64,000 bases of DNA, from the NCBI GenBank assembly GCA_035772405.1, contig JAYKKM010000351.1:977501-1041500 (forward strand), read 5' to 3'. The DNA is from Chrysogorgia sp. JL179-B06 (Eukaryota; Cnidaria; Anthozoa; Scleralcyonacea; Chrysogorgiidae). Within the stretch, counting starts at the first letter, position 1. Each line of letters starts with the position of its first letter. Below, piece by piece: positions 23,150 to 35,549 of this stretch. Made by a program: the position numbers and the translations under genes. The notes beneath the pieces were generated by a model. It did no database searches and had not been told where the DNA came from. It saw nothing but the letters and a program-made list of their open reading frames with translations.

Positions 23150-23588
23150 TCTTAAGTGCTGACTTAAAACTACTTAACATATCAAAGCTTCTAATTTACT
23201 GTGGAAATGAATTCCACAGTTTTGGTGCGCAACCAAGAATGTTCTGTCTCCATGAGTCACCATTTTGGATTTTGGCTCAAGTAGCAGATTTCGGTCGGAT
23301 GATTTCAAAGCACGAGTAGGTTTATATTTAGTTAGCAAATCAGTAATATAAACAGGCGCCCTTGAAAGTAATTATTAGTATCTTAAAAACAATCCTTGAT
23401 CTCACCGGCAACCAGTGAAGATTACGAAGCACCGGGGAGATATGCTCCGATTTTTTAACCCCTGCAACAAGTCTAGCTGCTGTATTTTGAATTCGCTGTA
23501 ACTTGCTCAATTCAGCTTCTGGTAAGCCATATAGGATGCTATTACAGCTGTCAAGTTTTGATGTTATGAAAGCATGCACCAACTTCTC
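23150..23588 (-). mobile_element. LINE (CR1/L2-like) ORF2 C-terminal fragment
   Basis: The minus strand gives FITSKLDSCNSILYGLPEAE, LQRIQNTAARLVAGV and HISPVLRNLHWLPVRSRI (23340-23582), then after a frameshift near 23340 the tail motifs LEPKSKMVTHGDRTF and SSFKSALK (23160-23290). These are the hallmark C-terminal residues of CR1/L2-type ORF2 proteins. It is the same family as the fragment at 10090-10290. Confidence 0.88.
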
Positions 23589-23589
23589 A

Positions 23590-24580
23590 CAGTTGTTTTT
23601 ACTCGAATATTTCCTGATCGTGCCGATATTTATGATATTTCTGATATTTCCGATTTACAAATGTTATTTACATGAGTATTTAATTTTAGATGTCTATATA
23701 TAAACAGCAACACCGAGATCACGTGCAACCGGAGCCGGTTGGATTATCACATCATTGACACATATACCAGAAAATGTTCAATTTCGTAATTTTCAAATTG
23801 CGGCAATTTCTGAGAATGTTTTTACGAAAATAGAGCAACAATTCTGACCAACCTCGTACCCAAGCTTTTCACCTGCCTCGCCGGACTGTGAAAGTTACGA
23901 TTCTGACGTGCAGAAACAATTATGTTGACAGTTTAGGAAATTCCTGAAACATTTACGCGGAAGGCGAACATCATTGATACAACACAGGGGGCTTTCAACA
24001 TCCTGCTGGATATGCTCTCTAAATGTATCAAATATCAAGTCATGAAATTTATAATCATCTACTAGGTTACCCTGGTCAAAAAATATTTATGGGCCCCTCT
24101 ACCCCCAATTCCCAAATTTGTCCTTTTGTATCACGCAGACAAGCTTTATCGCAGTGATAAAGCCATAAAGGGCCCTATGCCATTGCCATTAGCGAGTTTA
24201 CAGACACTGCAATGCAACAGTTAATCAGCTAAAACTGCAGTTCTTGATTATTATAAAAACGATTTTATCGCTTCACAGTTAAGATAATGTATAACATATT
24301 CTTTGTAATTTTTTAATGTATAACGTTTGCTTAAAAATGGGCCCCCTTTGGCCATGGGCCCCTGGTCAACGACCAGTAAATGTAGTGATGCGAATCAAGT
24401 AATTTATTTTATGTGGCCTTACCAGATGCATATGACGCTCCAAACGTTTCTCTGAATGAAGACAGATTGAATTAAAATTGACAATTACTAAACGCGCATT
24501 TGTATCTGAGCAAACCACAGGCCAACCACAGCCGAATATACAAACACGTGCAGCGAACGAAATATCATGCATTATTCATC
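23590..24580. other. No recognisable gene
   Basis: Two GGGCCCC-rich blocks (near 24088 and 24340-24365, the second with GGGCCCCTGGTCAA) are arranged inversely to TTACCCTGGTCAAAA near 24066. They may be the ends of an eroded hAT-like element. Confidence 0.35.
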
Positions 24581-24589
24581 CCATCGGCC

Positions 24590-24649
24590 CATTGCATTGT
24601 GGTTGTGCACAGACCGTTACTCGTGCTGCGCACAACCACAATGCAGTGC
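24590..24649. repeat. Hairpin
   Basis: GCATTGTGGTTGTGC and GCACAACCACAATGC pair around a loop of about 20 bases. Confidence 0.75.
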
Positions 24650-26895
24650 GCTTGACAAAATTTGAAAAACTGTCCCACTACACTAATTAGGTCTGCTTGC
24701 GGTAGCAATAATGTCGTATACAGATATTTTTTATCAATGCGTAGGAAACTTTCTACTTTTTCACATTTTTCCCGAAAGACGATGTTTCGGAAAGCCTATT
24801 TTTTCTTATAGTGGGTTGTACACTCTTGCGCGCGCAACTAAATTTTGTGTCTGTATGGCGTGACAGGAATTATTGTGGCTACCGGAAGTCACCGATCGAC
24901 CATATACGAAAAACCAAGAAGACAAATACTATTTTCCCGACTCAATCTGAACCGTTTGCTACTTTGCTAATAAAGAATCTTGAAAACACGCACATATTCG
25001 GCGTACAATTTTCTTCGCATGGTTTGCAAAAATCTGTGATAAGGGCAGTTTGGCTATCTATAGTTAATGAACAACTATGTTGACCCAGGCCACTTGACCT
25101 ATACCAATCTCAAGCATATCGTGCTAAGCGAACCACACAACTTGCCCCTAAACCGGTAAGAGAATCGCTATTAGCTTGGCATCGGTTCGTATTGTTTGTT
25201 ACACGTTGCGTTTTTACAAAAGATCATGATAGCGAAGGCACACAAGATTGATTAATTTTAACTTTAATCAATAGTACTGCAACGATTAATTTCTGTTAGT
25301 CAGACACTATTCAATATTCATAATTCAGCATAGAGACTCAAAAACTTACTAGAGTAAGAGTGCGAGCGTTAAGTATCCTGCTGTAGATTCCAATTTGAAA
25401 ATTCACCAGAGAATGTGACGGCGAAAAGACCCGATGATACAAGCCTCCATTGGTTTTCCCTTGAAGAATAAGACTTGTTCATGTGGCCAGTGACTGCAGG
25501 TTCTCATGACAATGTGTTCATATTATATTACATAGATGATAGATAGACAGATATATGACATCTAATATCATGTAACGCATATGAAACGCCCAATTAAACT
25601 GTCATATATTACACGACTTAGATTATTATTAATAATCTTTGACACGAAGCTATTATTTTATTATACGTAGTACGCATTTCTTGACATTAGTTGCACTTTT
25701 GTCGTTTATATGTATTTCTCGTTGCATGTATTTTACACAATTATTCTATCGTGATTGTGCAATGCTAAGTATGCGGTTATCAGTTTGGTATACGCGGTGT
25801 TTTCACTACACATGTTGAATCAGGTTCATCCATAAAATATGATACCATCCTTTCTTATATGCATTATTAACAACCCTTCATTTCTGTCTTCCTGTAGCGT
25901 CGTGCTCGATCAGATACAATATATATGTAGGACATAGAAGCTCTAATGGGGTCGGAGGTCGAATTATAGATGTTGAAATTCAAGGGGGCGCACCAAATTG
26001 CACTATTTGGGGCTCTGTGGAATGCGCACTATGTTCACCTTTACGTGAACACAATAATCTATAATTATATTACGATTGTGATAAAATACTAAATGAAACG
26101 AACATTCTTTTTATGGTTCATATACGTCAACAGCTTTCGATATTCATTCACCGTGTGTGAATCGTGAGTTTAATATATTCCTGTCCAGGACTCAGAATCA
26201 TTCTTCTGAGGATACGAGCTTGACGATCGTCCATGTATCGTCAGTTTAATATATTAACGTGATATAAAAATAAAGACGTCTCTAGCTGGTGTTATAACTA
26301 TCGAGTTATAAGTAACAGCACGAGATATGCGTGTAAAACACTAGGAGATAGCCGAGTGACATGCTTTTTTAGCTTCTCAAGTGTCGTTATAAACTGGACA
26401 AAGAGACTAAGTTATTTATTCTTTTATAAAATAATATTTTTTAAATGTCAATAAAGCAAAAAATATATTACATATTACCTGCATATGTCTCGGGAAGAGC
26501 TAGTTGTCGAGAAGAACGTGCTACGATGGTTTGATTTTGGGTTATGGTTATTTTTCAAACTTTGTACAAACCCTGGAATAACTAGCGTTTATAGTCTTTC
26601 CCTGCAGTATTTAATTAATGAGTATATTGATATAGTCTGATAAGCCAGCTGGACCTTATAACTAATCGTCCCTCATACAGTATTCATGACGAAGATAGCA
26701 TACTATGCTTTTTATTATTATTTGATTTCGCGCATACAGTATTATTTATTTACATTGATTGATATTGTAATTTGTTAGGGCTAGAGGCTTACTGGAATCC
26801 TTTGCAGGCTACTACTTCTTGACGAGTATGATTTATTTACAGTTGATCGGATTTACAGTTGATTTATTTACAGTTGACCGAGCCAGAGGCTCATG
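24650..26895. other. No recognisable gene
   Basis: I see no domain or repeat copy apart from the block near 26213 shared with 14504 and three close copies of ATTTACAGTTGA at 26830-26880. Confidence 0.45.
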
Positions 26896-28380
26896 TTTCA
26901 GTGCCGTAGGAACGATTTTTCACCTGGCGTGGGGCAAAGTAACTGTGACGACCCTGTGAAATTTTGCATTTGTGAGACCTCTGAAATGGAATTTCCGGCA
27001 TTTTGGAGAGCAGAAGTTAACAAAATTTAAAGGCCGAAATAGGAAGTGTTTAGTGACATTTTTTCTCGAAATTGTGACAAATCTGCAATTATGGGTTGAC
27101 CGCAAGCTTGTTGGTAATCGTTGTGATACTCTTTATATCAACAAGCATTTTTGGATTGTTTCAACGATGTCCTACGGTTCTGCACCTAAATCAACTTACT
27201 GGCTGAAAGCTTGTTAAGTCTTGACAAAATAAACAGTTTACTACAAACTGTTAGCAGATTTGCTGCAAGCCTGATGCAAACACATCCTCCAACAGCCACT
27301 AATATATAATTACCTTGTAGCCATGCACTAATAATTTGTAGCCACTAATAATTACTTGGGCATGGCTGCAAGACGATTTGTTTCTTAACATTGAAATACA
27401 CTTATATATAAATTAATTACTTTTTCAAAGTATCTTTAAATATTCTAAAATAAAATAAGAAATTCCGAGGCCCTATACGATTTACGGTCGTTTTCCTAGA
27501 AGACCTTAAATCGTAGGCCAGAGATAGCATATTAGTCCCTTTCACGTTCAATGAATATAAATTGTAAATAGGTATTATATAGGCTACCGCGTGGAAGTGG
27601 AATTGAAAAGGCATGGAAATAAGGAGTGAGTTAGGGACGAGACTCAAGAACGCGACAGTGCGTGACTAGATGTCTAGAAACATGTGTTTATAGATATCAT
27701 AAACTGGCTCATCTTACTGTACGTGAACTGATCAGATCAGTGGTGATTTTATTTACACTCGCTCTGAAAGAGACTGACGCGAGTAGCACACTACTAACGA
27801 CAGTTGCTTCCACCTACTGTTGATAGGGAAACTGTTAATTACCGAAACCCTAGAATGACCTAAACCATGCGCCTGCACTTAAAATCTGACACTTAAAATC
27901 ATAAAGGCATGCAAAACCTTAAACAGATGACTGAGACGGAAAAGCAGCAACAAAATATCTTAGAGTTTTCAAGTAGACCCGTTGATGTTCTGAAGGAAAA
28001 AGGGACAAAAAAGGGGGGGGGGGGGGGGGGACAAAAAAGGACAAAAAAAGACAAAAGTCGGAGCGAGTGTCGGACTGAAGGACTTATACTTTTGCCATCT
28101 ATAGATCGACTTGAGAATATTCTATGTCGGTAAGAGAGCTACAAAATAAGCTTAAGTTAAAACTGAGGCTTAGTAGCGGTGTATGAAACTTGTCTGCAAT
28201 GTAATGCTATCACGTGATACATGTGACCTGTTCTTTCATAGCAAGGGCCTGGTCAAAGGTCATAGCGAGGACGGATTAGTCAAAATAACTATTCCCGGTG
28301 ATCTTAGCCAGATGCGTCTTTACGCCTTTAACATTTTCTTCTTCTAGTTTGGACACGACTATATAGTATGCGACTGGCCT
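26896..28380. other. No recognisable gene; G-run and SINE-like hairpin
   Basis: 27466-27520 carries a SINE family 1 block (AATCGTAGGCC) and its inverted copy. 28013-28030 is an 18-base G run followed by GGACAAAAAA units. Confidence 0.45.
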
Positions 28381-28382
28381 TA

Positions 28383-28415
28383 CAGGGGTGGCGCCAGAGG
28401 GGGCCAGGGGGAAAA
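28383..28415 (+). mobile_element. Possible hAT-like terminus
   Basis: CAGGGGTGGCGCCAGAGGGG resembles the CAGGGGC... termini of animal hAT-like elements. The partner end was not found. Confidence 0.35.
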
Positions 28416-28589
28416 TGAACAATTCGTAGGGGAACGAACGGGAATTGGCCGTGTTTTGCTTGATTCTTGTTCTGATATTCGATATTTCTCATAAAAAATG
28501 ACATGATATTTTTGCCCTTCAAATTATCCGATTTTATCAAACTAGCCAAGCTCGTCAGAAATACCACAAATTTCAAATCACTTTGTGTT

Positions 28590-28760
28590 TAATGTTGTTG
28601 TTTAAGACTTTGACAGCTTGCGCGACGAGGATTTTTCTTTGCGCATTAAATACAATAAAGTAGCTTGCACGTAACCATGTCTCAAAATCTCGCAAATTTT
28701 TTTCGCTTACAAACGAAAACAGCCAGCCACGGTTGCTGCATGACTGAAATAAGTTACGCG
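28590..28760. repeat. Dispersed repeat Y, uninterrupted copy
   Basis: AGACTTTGACA, TTTGCGCATTAAATACAAT, AAAGTAGCTTGCACGTAA and CTGAAATAAG line up with 40652-40706 plus 41516-41600, where the same repeat is split. Confidence 0.65.
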
Positions 28761-29384
28761 TATTTGTAATAAACATCTAAATACATGTTCATCTAACAAG
28801 TTAGACAAAGATGTTTTGGGGCTGTTTACATGAATCCGAATTCAGTTTCATTCCGGATTGAACGTGAATTCAAACCCGTTAGCGCGAAATCTGAAATTTC
28901 AAAATGGCGATCAATAACATTATAGCGGGTGTTTCTTTCAACGATTTCTGCGCTTGTACATTTCAACATGTGTCTTAAACTGATAATTTGCGAAGAATAA
29001 ACATTAAAAAAGGGGAAAAGCATTAACTATAGCAACGATAATCGATGCGGTCGCAAGCATTTTAATTCACCTTTAATTTATAACGTCGTCGCAAAGAGCT
29101 ATTTAGTATTTATATCGAACAATATGACGTCGGCGCAATTCCTGTCTATATAGCTGCAAAGTATAGTCTATAAATGTTAAAAGCACGCATGTGTTGTCCG
29201 TTTCAGTCTTATAGGTCGTATTTTTAGACCAAAGCTTATATGTTTTAGTCTATTTACTCGGTAACCGTAATATTACAAAGTACTAATTAATAGAATGACA
29301 TTTCAGGATGCTAGCTACTGATTAAAATGTTCTAAATCATGCTTCTGATAATGTAATATAACATGTGGGATTTCGCTGGGGGGT

Positions 29385-29510
29385 TAGAAAGACAGTTTAG
29401 CCGGGGGGTTAGGAAGACACTTTATGCGGGGGTTAGCTAGGGTTAGAAATCTCGTTAGGCGGGAGGTTAGGATTAGGGTTATTTCAGGATCAGGGTTATT
29501 TCCTGTTAAC
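29385..29510. repeat. TTAGGG-like degenerate array
   Basis: Repeated GGGGGTTAG, GGGGTTAGGA and GGATTAGGGTTA units with interspersed AGACAC. The motif resembles interstitial telomeric sequence and recurs inside inverted repeats near 44900, 55200, 55560, 60760 and 61450. Confidence 0.7.
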
Positions 29511-29584
29511 AATCCAATAACTTATTGTGTACAATGCTAAAATAATGCCAATAATTTATTGGGTACAGCGTGAGGAATGGCTGG

Positions 29585-29735
29585 CGCAGTTCTCTCTGCG
29601 GCCCATAGTAGCTTTGAATAAAGCTTACTAAGCACAGACTTCCTTTCCTAAAGTAAGGAAAACTATATGCAAGTCTCTGCACACAAAGTCAAACTCACCA
29701 ATTACTCTAATTAATATCGCTCATTATTATATGGC
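29585..29735. repeat. Dispersed repeat W, copy 1
   Basis: CAGTTCT..GGCCCATAGTAGC, CTTCCTTTCCTAAAGTAAGG and GTCTCTGCACACAAAGTCAA match 44494-44635. Confidence 0.75.
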
Positions 29736-29909
29736 AAGTGTTTCTCAGCGGTCCATCTACCAAAATAGAGCATTTTGATTGGTTCCTGAGCGGTCGGAAA
29801 TCAACAGTGCTCAGGTTTGGCAGGAAATTTTGGATTTTAAATTTTTGACAAGTTTTTAAATTTTTTTTTTTTAAATTCAGTTTTGTGAAACGGCTTTAAG
29901 TTTGAAATG

Positions 29910-30309
29910 TCTGAGAGTGAGGAGGACCCAGATGCTTTTTTATTATCCGGAAGAAGATAATGTTTTGGGACAACAAGTCAGCACAAACATGAATGAATTC
30001 AGCAATTTTATCGCCGACCAACAGCCACAAAGTACAAAACAGAAGACAAAGTACGATTTGCAAACTTGGTATAACTTTTGTGAACAAAAAAACGAGATGA
30101 GAAAAGTAGAAGATATACCTTTTGAACAGTTGAACCTTCTCCTTTGCTCATTCTTCAAAGATGTAACGAAAAAAAATGGCGAAGTCTACGAACCCTCAAC
30201 TTTGACTTCTTTTCAACGAAGTATCCAAGGTATCCTTTGCCATATAATAAATAGCTTATTGACTGAGTTTGTTCGGTCCGTACAGGAGGATACTACAGGT
30301 CATAAATAA
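29910..30309 (+). pseudogene. Crypton/DUF3504-like tyrosine recombinase N-terminal fragment
   Basis: A start region MSESEEDPDAFLLSG (29910) shifts frame at a T run near 29937 into EEDNVLGQQVSTN, then TKYDLQTWYNFCEQK, IPFEQLNLLLCSFFKDV and YEPSTLTSFQRSIQG. This pattern (short acidic N-terminus, TK..L..W..FC, LN.LL..F...V.K.G..Y.P.SL..F...I) is typical of the N-terminal part of Crypton-derived and KIAA1958/QRICH1-like proteins. The recombinase catalytic domain is absent because a hairpin sequence (30255-30370) replaces it and ends the frame. It could be a decayed element or a truncated domesticated gene. Confidence 0.65.
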
Positions 30310-30370
30310 GCGAAAAAAGAACTCGACCGTGCAGTATCCTCATGTACGGACCTCTCGCTCAGTCAATAAC
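30255..30370. mobile_element. Hairpin insertion in the Crypton-like frame
   Basis: Arms TTATTGACTGAG, TCCGTACAGGAGGATACT and their reverse complements AGTATCCTCATGTACGGA, CTCAGTCAATAA (30330-30370). It begins where the protein similarity stops. Confidence 0.7.
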
Positions 30371-30807
30371 ATATATTTCTTGTCCATGAGAACAGGTACT
30401 CACACGGTAAACTCTGTTAACATGACTCTTCATGGAAATGTTCCTATCAAAATAACACCAAGGTCGCGTACTTCATTCTTGATACAGATTACATTATCTC
30501 CAACAGACACAGTGGGAGTAGATGGAGTTGGCCTAGCGTAGGTAGAAAAGGTGGTAAACTGCCAAGATGTTTAGTAATTTAAGTATTTTACCACCTTTTC
30601 AGTTTGCTGTATTTATATTGTGATTTAATGCCCCAGTTACTGAGTTACACTATACCGGATTATCTTTTCACATCGGATTACCTGGCCCAATCCTGTATAC
30701 AATTAAATCATACCGTTTTCATTGCAGTTACAACCGGATGTCGAATTAAAACTACATCGTTGCATAAGATCGAGCTATTTGCTGATGATATAATGAGGTT
30801 ATTTTAT

Positions 30808-30910
30808 AAATGAAATAAAAAAACATTGTCGCTGTGATATTATGTCGTTATAATGGCGAGGGAGAAAGCGGAAAGGCGAAGTGCCGGGAGGGGGAGGGGG
30901 GGGGGGGGAC
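30808..30910. repeat. Dispersed repeat V, copy 1
   Basis: AATGAAATAAAAAAAC, TGATATTATGTCGTTATAAT and GGCGAG.GAGAAAGCG match the reverse complement of 40335-40425. Confidence 0.7.
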
Positions 30911-30949
30911 GCCTGCACGAAACACCCTTGGATTTCCGCCCACAACGTT

Positions 30950-32515
30950 TCACTTCGGGCCGAATCGTGAAATATCCATCTCTGAAACTCCGTAAAAAGC
31001 TGGTCTGCATCTGGTGGAAACAAGATTTATTTTGAAATTGAGCGTCTTCTCAACATGGTCATCAAACAAGTTAACATCTATTTGGTCCATAACTGCTCTA
31101 AGCATTTTGTAAATCTCTACTTCTATGGTCACGTCACCAATCTTTTGTCGTAAGTTTTCCCTAAAGGCACGATCGACTTGCCAATTAAGAACAATTAAGC
31201 TTTCTTAGACGATTTCCCATCACTCCAACCCATGCGTTGTAAAATTGGTTAGCCATATCACTCATTAACCTCACTGGTTCGATTGTACCACATCTTTTCT
31301 TGATCTCTTGAAAGAAGATTATCGTGGCAGTGGTGTCATCATGGTTGGATAAACACCAACCAACAGGGCATCCTGCACCAAAACTCATCAACCACGACCA
31401 AAGATGACAAAAAAATCGTAACCTGTTGTACTTTTTGTGTACAGTCTAGGCACACATGCACCTTTGCTGCCAAATTTTTGTAATAGGATTGCTTGCATGG
31501 GAGTCTGCATGAGGACGATAAGAAAGTCTTCTTTTGTCAATGGCACATCTTCATCACTGCTTGCTCCTTGTATCTTGTAGAACAGAACTGGGTTGCTTGA
31601 AGGTGACTCTTCCAATTCTTTTATCCAAGCAAAGGACACTTCTTTGGTCATTTTTGTGCTTTTCTGAGTTGTTGAGACCAAAGGACTGCTCAATATTTTT
31701 CAGATCTTTTCTTTCCAATAACTGGTGCCTGTAAAATGTTTCCGAGTCCGCTTGCAGCACTCCAACCCGAACTCAGTTAATATTTTATCAGCAGGGATGC
31801 CTTGCCGCAGCTTTGCTGTCATTTCGTGCCGCTTTTTTTTGTATGTGCTGAAGCTCAGTTTCATGTCAATGATGAGTATAGCAAACATCCACTTCAACAT
31901 TCCCATTGCACTTACATCACACACAACTTTCATTGAGTTGCTGTGCAATTCATATCCAGCTTAGATGTCCCTGTTATTAAAGATAATTGGGAAAGCACTT
32001 AGCATGATAACATTAGTGAATAAATTTATTATAATTACCTGTACCGTTTGGGTACTCTCGAGTGACAGACACATTATGAAATATTGTGGGGGGTGAAAGT
32101 TGACGAAATACTACAAAGACATACATGTAGTGTTTGAAACATGTTCTTTGAATCTTTTGATGTAATTATAACATTCCATATATTATTTACAGGTATATAA
32201 CTTAATATTGACTTTGTAAAATCTGCAAAACTGCACAAACTAAAATATTGCACAGTTACATTGACAGTTCTAAATCTAATTTGCAGGGTAGAAGTATGAA
32301 AATTAAGTTCAAAACATCTCTCAACAACACATACCTTGACCTTTGGTCAGGCGTTTCCTGTTTGGATTATGTGACTGCCGATAGTTTCCACTTCAGAGTG
32401 CAACTGTGGATCTTGATTCACTGAGATGTTGAATGCTTGGTACCAGTGTTCTTGATAAAAGAGCAGCAGTCCTTCTCCTCAACAAGTTCTTTCCATTTTC
32501 TGAAGTCTATAACAA
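30950..32515 (-). pseudogene. MULE-type transposase gene remnant, intron boundaries visible
   Basis: Minus strand, 5' to 3': DFRKWKELVEEKDCCSFIKN (near 32510, after an AG acceptor), then SGNYRQSHNPNRKRLTKGQG (near 32360) ending at donor G|GTATGT (32333-32328). After acceptor CAG (near 31966) come TSKLDMNCTATQ, the RKDLKNIEQSFGL region (near 31700), WIKELEESPSS, FGAGCPVGWCLSNHDDTTAT (near 31370), MSDMANQFYNAWVGVMG (near 31230) and VDRAFRENLRQ (near 31165). The C-terminal half follows the MULE superfamily transposase core, where the D...MSDMANQFYNAW segment holds catalytic acids. Frameshifts near 31940, 31690 and 31390 and stops make it non-functional. The split structure means it decayed from a spliced gene. 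Confidence 0.75.
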
Positions 32516-32839
32516 TATTAGGTAAAATTTATGTTTACAGTATTTTGCAAATTACAAAGGTTATGGTATGGTCATAACCCCCTTATTTTAGACTGATTCC
32601 AAGAAATCATATTTTTTTCTAAGAATTAATACTACAGTATCTGTTTTAAGTGAGTACAGTGTCATAATTATAATACTTATCTCAGTGAATGATTTGACTG
32701 ATAATGAGGCAGGTATCATACTCAATCATTTCTGACAAATTTTTTTGTTTAAAGTTGTTAAATACCTGGCTACACTGTATATCATCAGCCAAACAATTCA
32801 ATAAGATTTATATATTAGCAATGTTTTACTTAATTATCT

Positions 32840-33060
32840 TCTAAAGTATTAAAGGTAAGCTTTTCGGCCTTGAAAATGACCCCATGTTCTTTTGACTGAT
32901 GTTTAAGCAGGTCACAAACTCTCCGGAACTTATGTCCACAGTGCGACATTCACAATTACCACTGTTTGAATTATCACAAGACAAATTGTCTTCAAACTTG
33001 TGCTTGCGATCAATGTGCCTTTTCAAGTTAAAATTTCTTGAAAACACTTCTTGAAATCAC
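32840..33060 (-). pseudogene. Possible C2H2-type N-terminal exon of the MULE-like gene
   Basis: The minus strand reads VFSRNFNLKRHIDRKH followed by a Cys-rich stretch. This is the helix half of a C2H2 finger (F..L.RH....H). The cysteine pair is missing just upstream, where the frame stops. It lies 5' of the transposase exons and could belong to them. Confidence 0.45.
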
Positions 33061-33061
33061 C

Positions 33062-33095
<34 letters not shown>
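33061..33095. repeat. (GAT)n microsatellite
   Basis: About eleven GAT units. Confidence 0.9.
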
Positions 33096-33099
33096 AACT

Positions 33100-33878
33100 T
33101 TATTTGAGTGTCAATGTATTTAGCTATACAAAGCTAATTGCAGACACTATTTAGCTATTACAAACATTTCAAAAAAAGCTAGAGATTGTGTATATATTAC
33201 AAATTATATTACTATATATCTATATATATCACAATATATAAGAAATAGTGGTCTATATAATTTACAAACATTTAAAATTAAATAAAAATGGTTATAAAAT
33301 AAAAATATCAATAGGTAATTTAAATGGTCCACAACGTGTTTATCTTACTTTAATTAGAGCATAGTCCACAGTTTCTACATCCACCCTCTAATATGCTCTC
33401 CAGACCTGGGCGAGTTGCACTTGCAGTCTTGGTTTCTTGGGTTGGGTCACCCATCTGCGGGCATTTATTTCTAACCCCGTCTTTCTTTGTGGATGGAATT
33501 TCAGTGGTTGACTTTGGCCAAGCATCACCTGGGCGAGTCACACTTGCAGTCAAAGTAGTTAATAACAACTTTGTTTTGCTGCAACCAAGATAAGACTACT
33601 TGTCTAAGGTACTTTCTGTACCTTGTAGGTTAATGCAAATAACTAGCGCAGCGTTGGAAACATGACCCATACTGCTGTTTTTCTCATTCCTGAAAGAAAA
33701 CACATTTACAATCAAACCTCTGTTAGAAACCGAGCCAAACCATAATTTCCATGAGCTTGCTGTGTGACTGCATATCCAATCACCCAAATCACCCAATCGG
33801 TATATTTTAGATCTTTTGCATAATATTTGCTGGAATTTTCAAAACGAGATGGTATATTTTCAGGTGATCAAGTTATTA
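33100..33878. other. No clear gene
   Basis: A 72-codon minus frame (33350-33568) has two copies of TASVTRPG / TASATRPG about 40 residues apart and a C..C pair at its end. I do not recognise it. Confidence 0.4.
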
Positions 33879-33879
33879 A

Positions 33880-33996
33880 TATAGGCAATAGCATGTTTTC
33901 GAGTGCAATTTGAAAAAACAACCGAGTATTTTTCCATCTCTGAAAACCTCACAAGTGTGTGTTTTTCAAATTGCATGAGAAACCATGCTATTACAT
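33880..33996. mobile_element. MITE-like inverted repeat
   Basis: GGCAATAGCATG.TTTTCGAGTG and CATGAGAAACCATGCTATTAC pair, with GCAATTTGAAAAA / TTTTTCAAATTGC inside. Confidence 0.7.
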
Positions 33997-34440
33997 AATC
34001 ATTAAAAATTAATAACCAATCAGAAATATTCTTTCTGCAAATAATTACATGAAAAAATTTACCGGTAACAGCAAAGATGTTTCCAGTCGAAAATGAGTTT
34101 TTGCCCAAATTTAAAAAATTTAAATTTTGCACTGAATTTCATTTCAGGTTTCATTGAAATCACACTCTTGTCAGCCAATCAGGGTTAAGAATTGTTTTCA
34201 TGTATATTATTATGTATCTAAATAATTTGTATGAATTGTTTTTTACATATTAAAATTTCCTACCTCTTAACTAGGTGGGATCGGAAGACGTTCGGACTGA
34301 GACAACACAGAGCCATCATTACTATGACAACCACTCCACGGATACTTCCATATGTTTGCAGTGGATAAATAGAGCAATTACCAGAATACTGATTGGACAT
34401 CCTTGTCGATGGTTGGTTTGGCTCATGACATGTCTTAATG

Positions 34441-35510
<1,070 letters not shown>

Positions 35511-35549
35511 TTAATGTTTATTATAATTATCAATCATTTTGAAACTGGT

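Noticed and set aside
30604..30813. Frame ending with ELFADDIM, similar to an RT catalytic motif
   Set aside because: Only a single short motif matches and nothing before it resembles RT; the downstream part is a dispersed non-coding repeat.
33350..33568. Frame with two TAS(V/A)TRPG copies as a secreted repeat protein
   Set aside because: No signal peptide, too short, and the internal duplication is also visible as DNA repeat.
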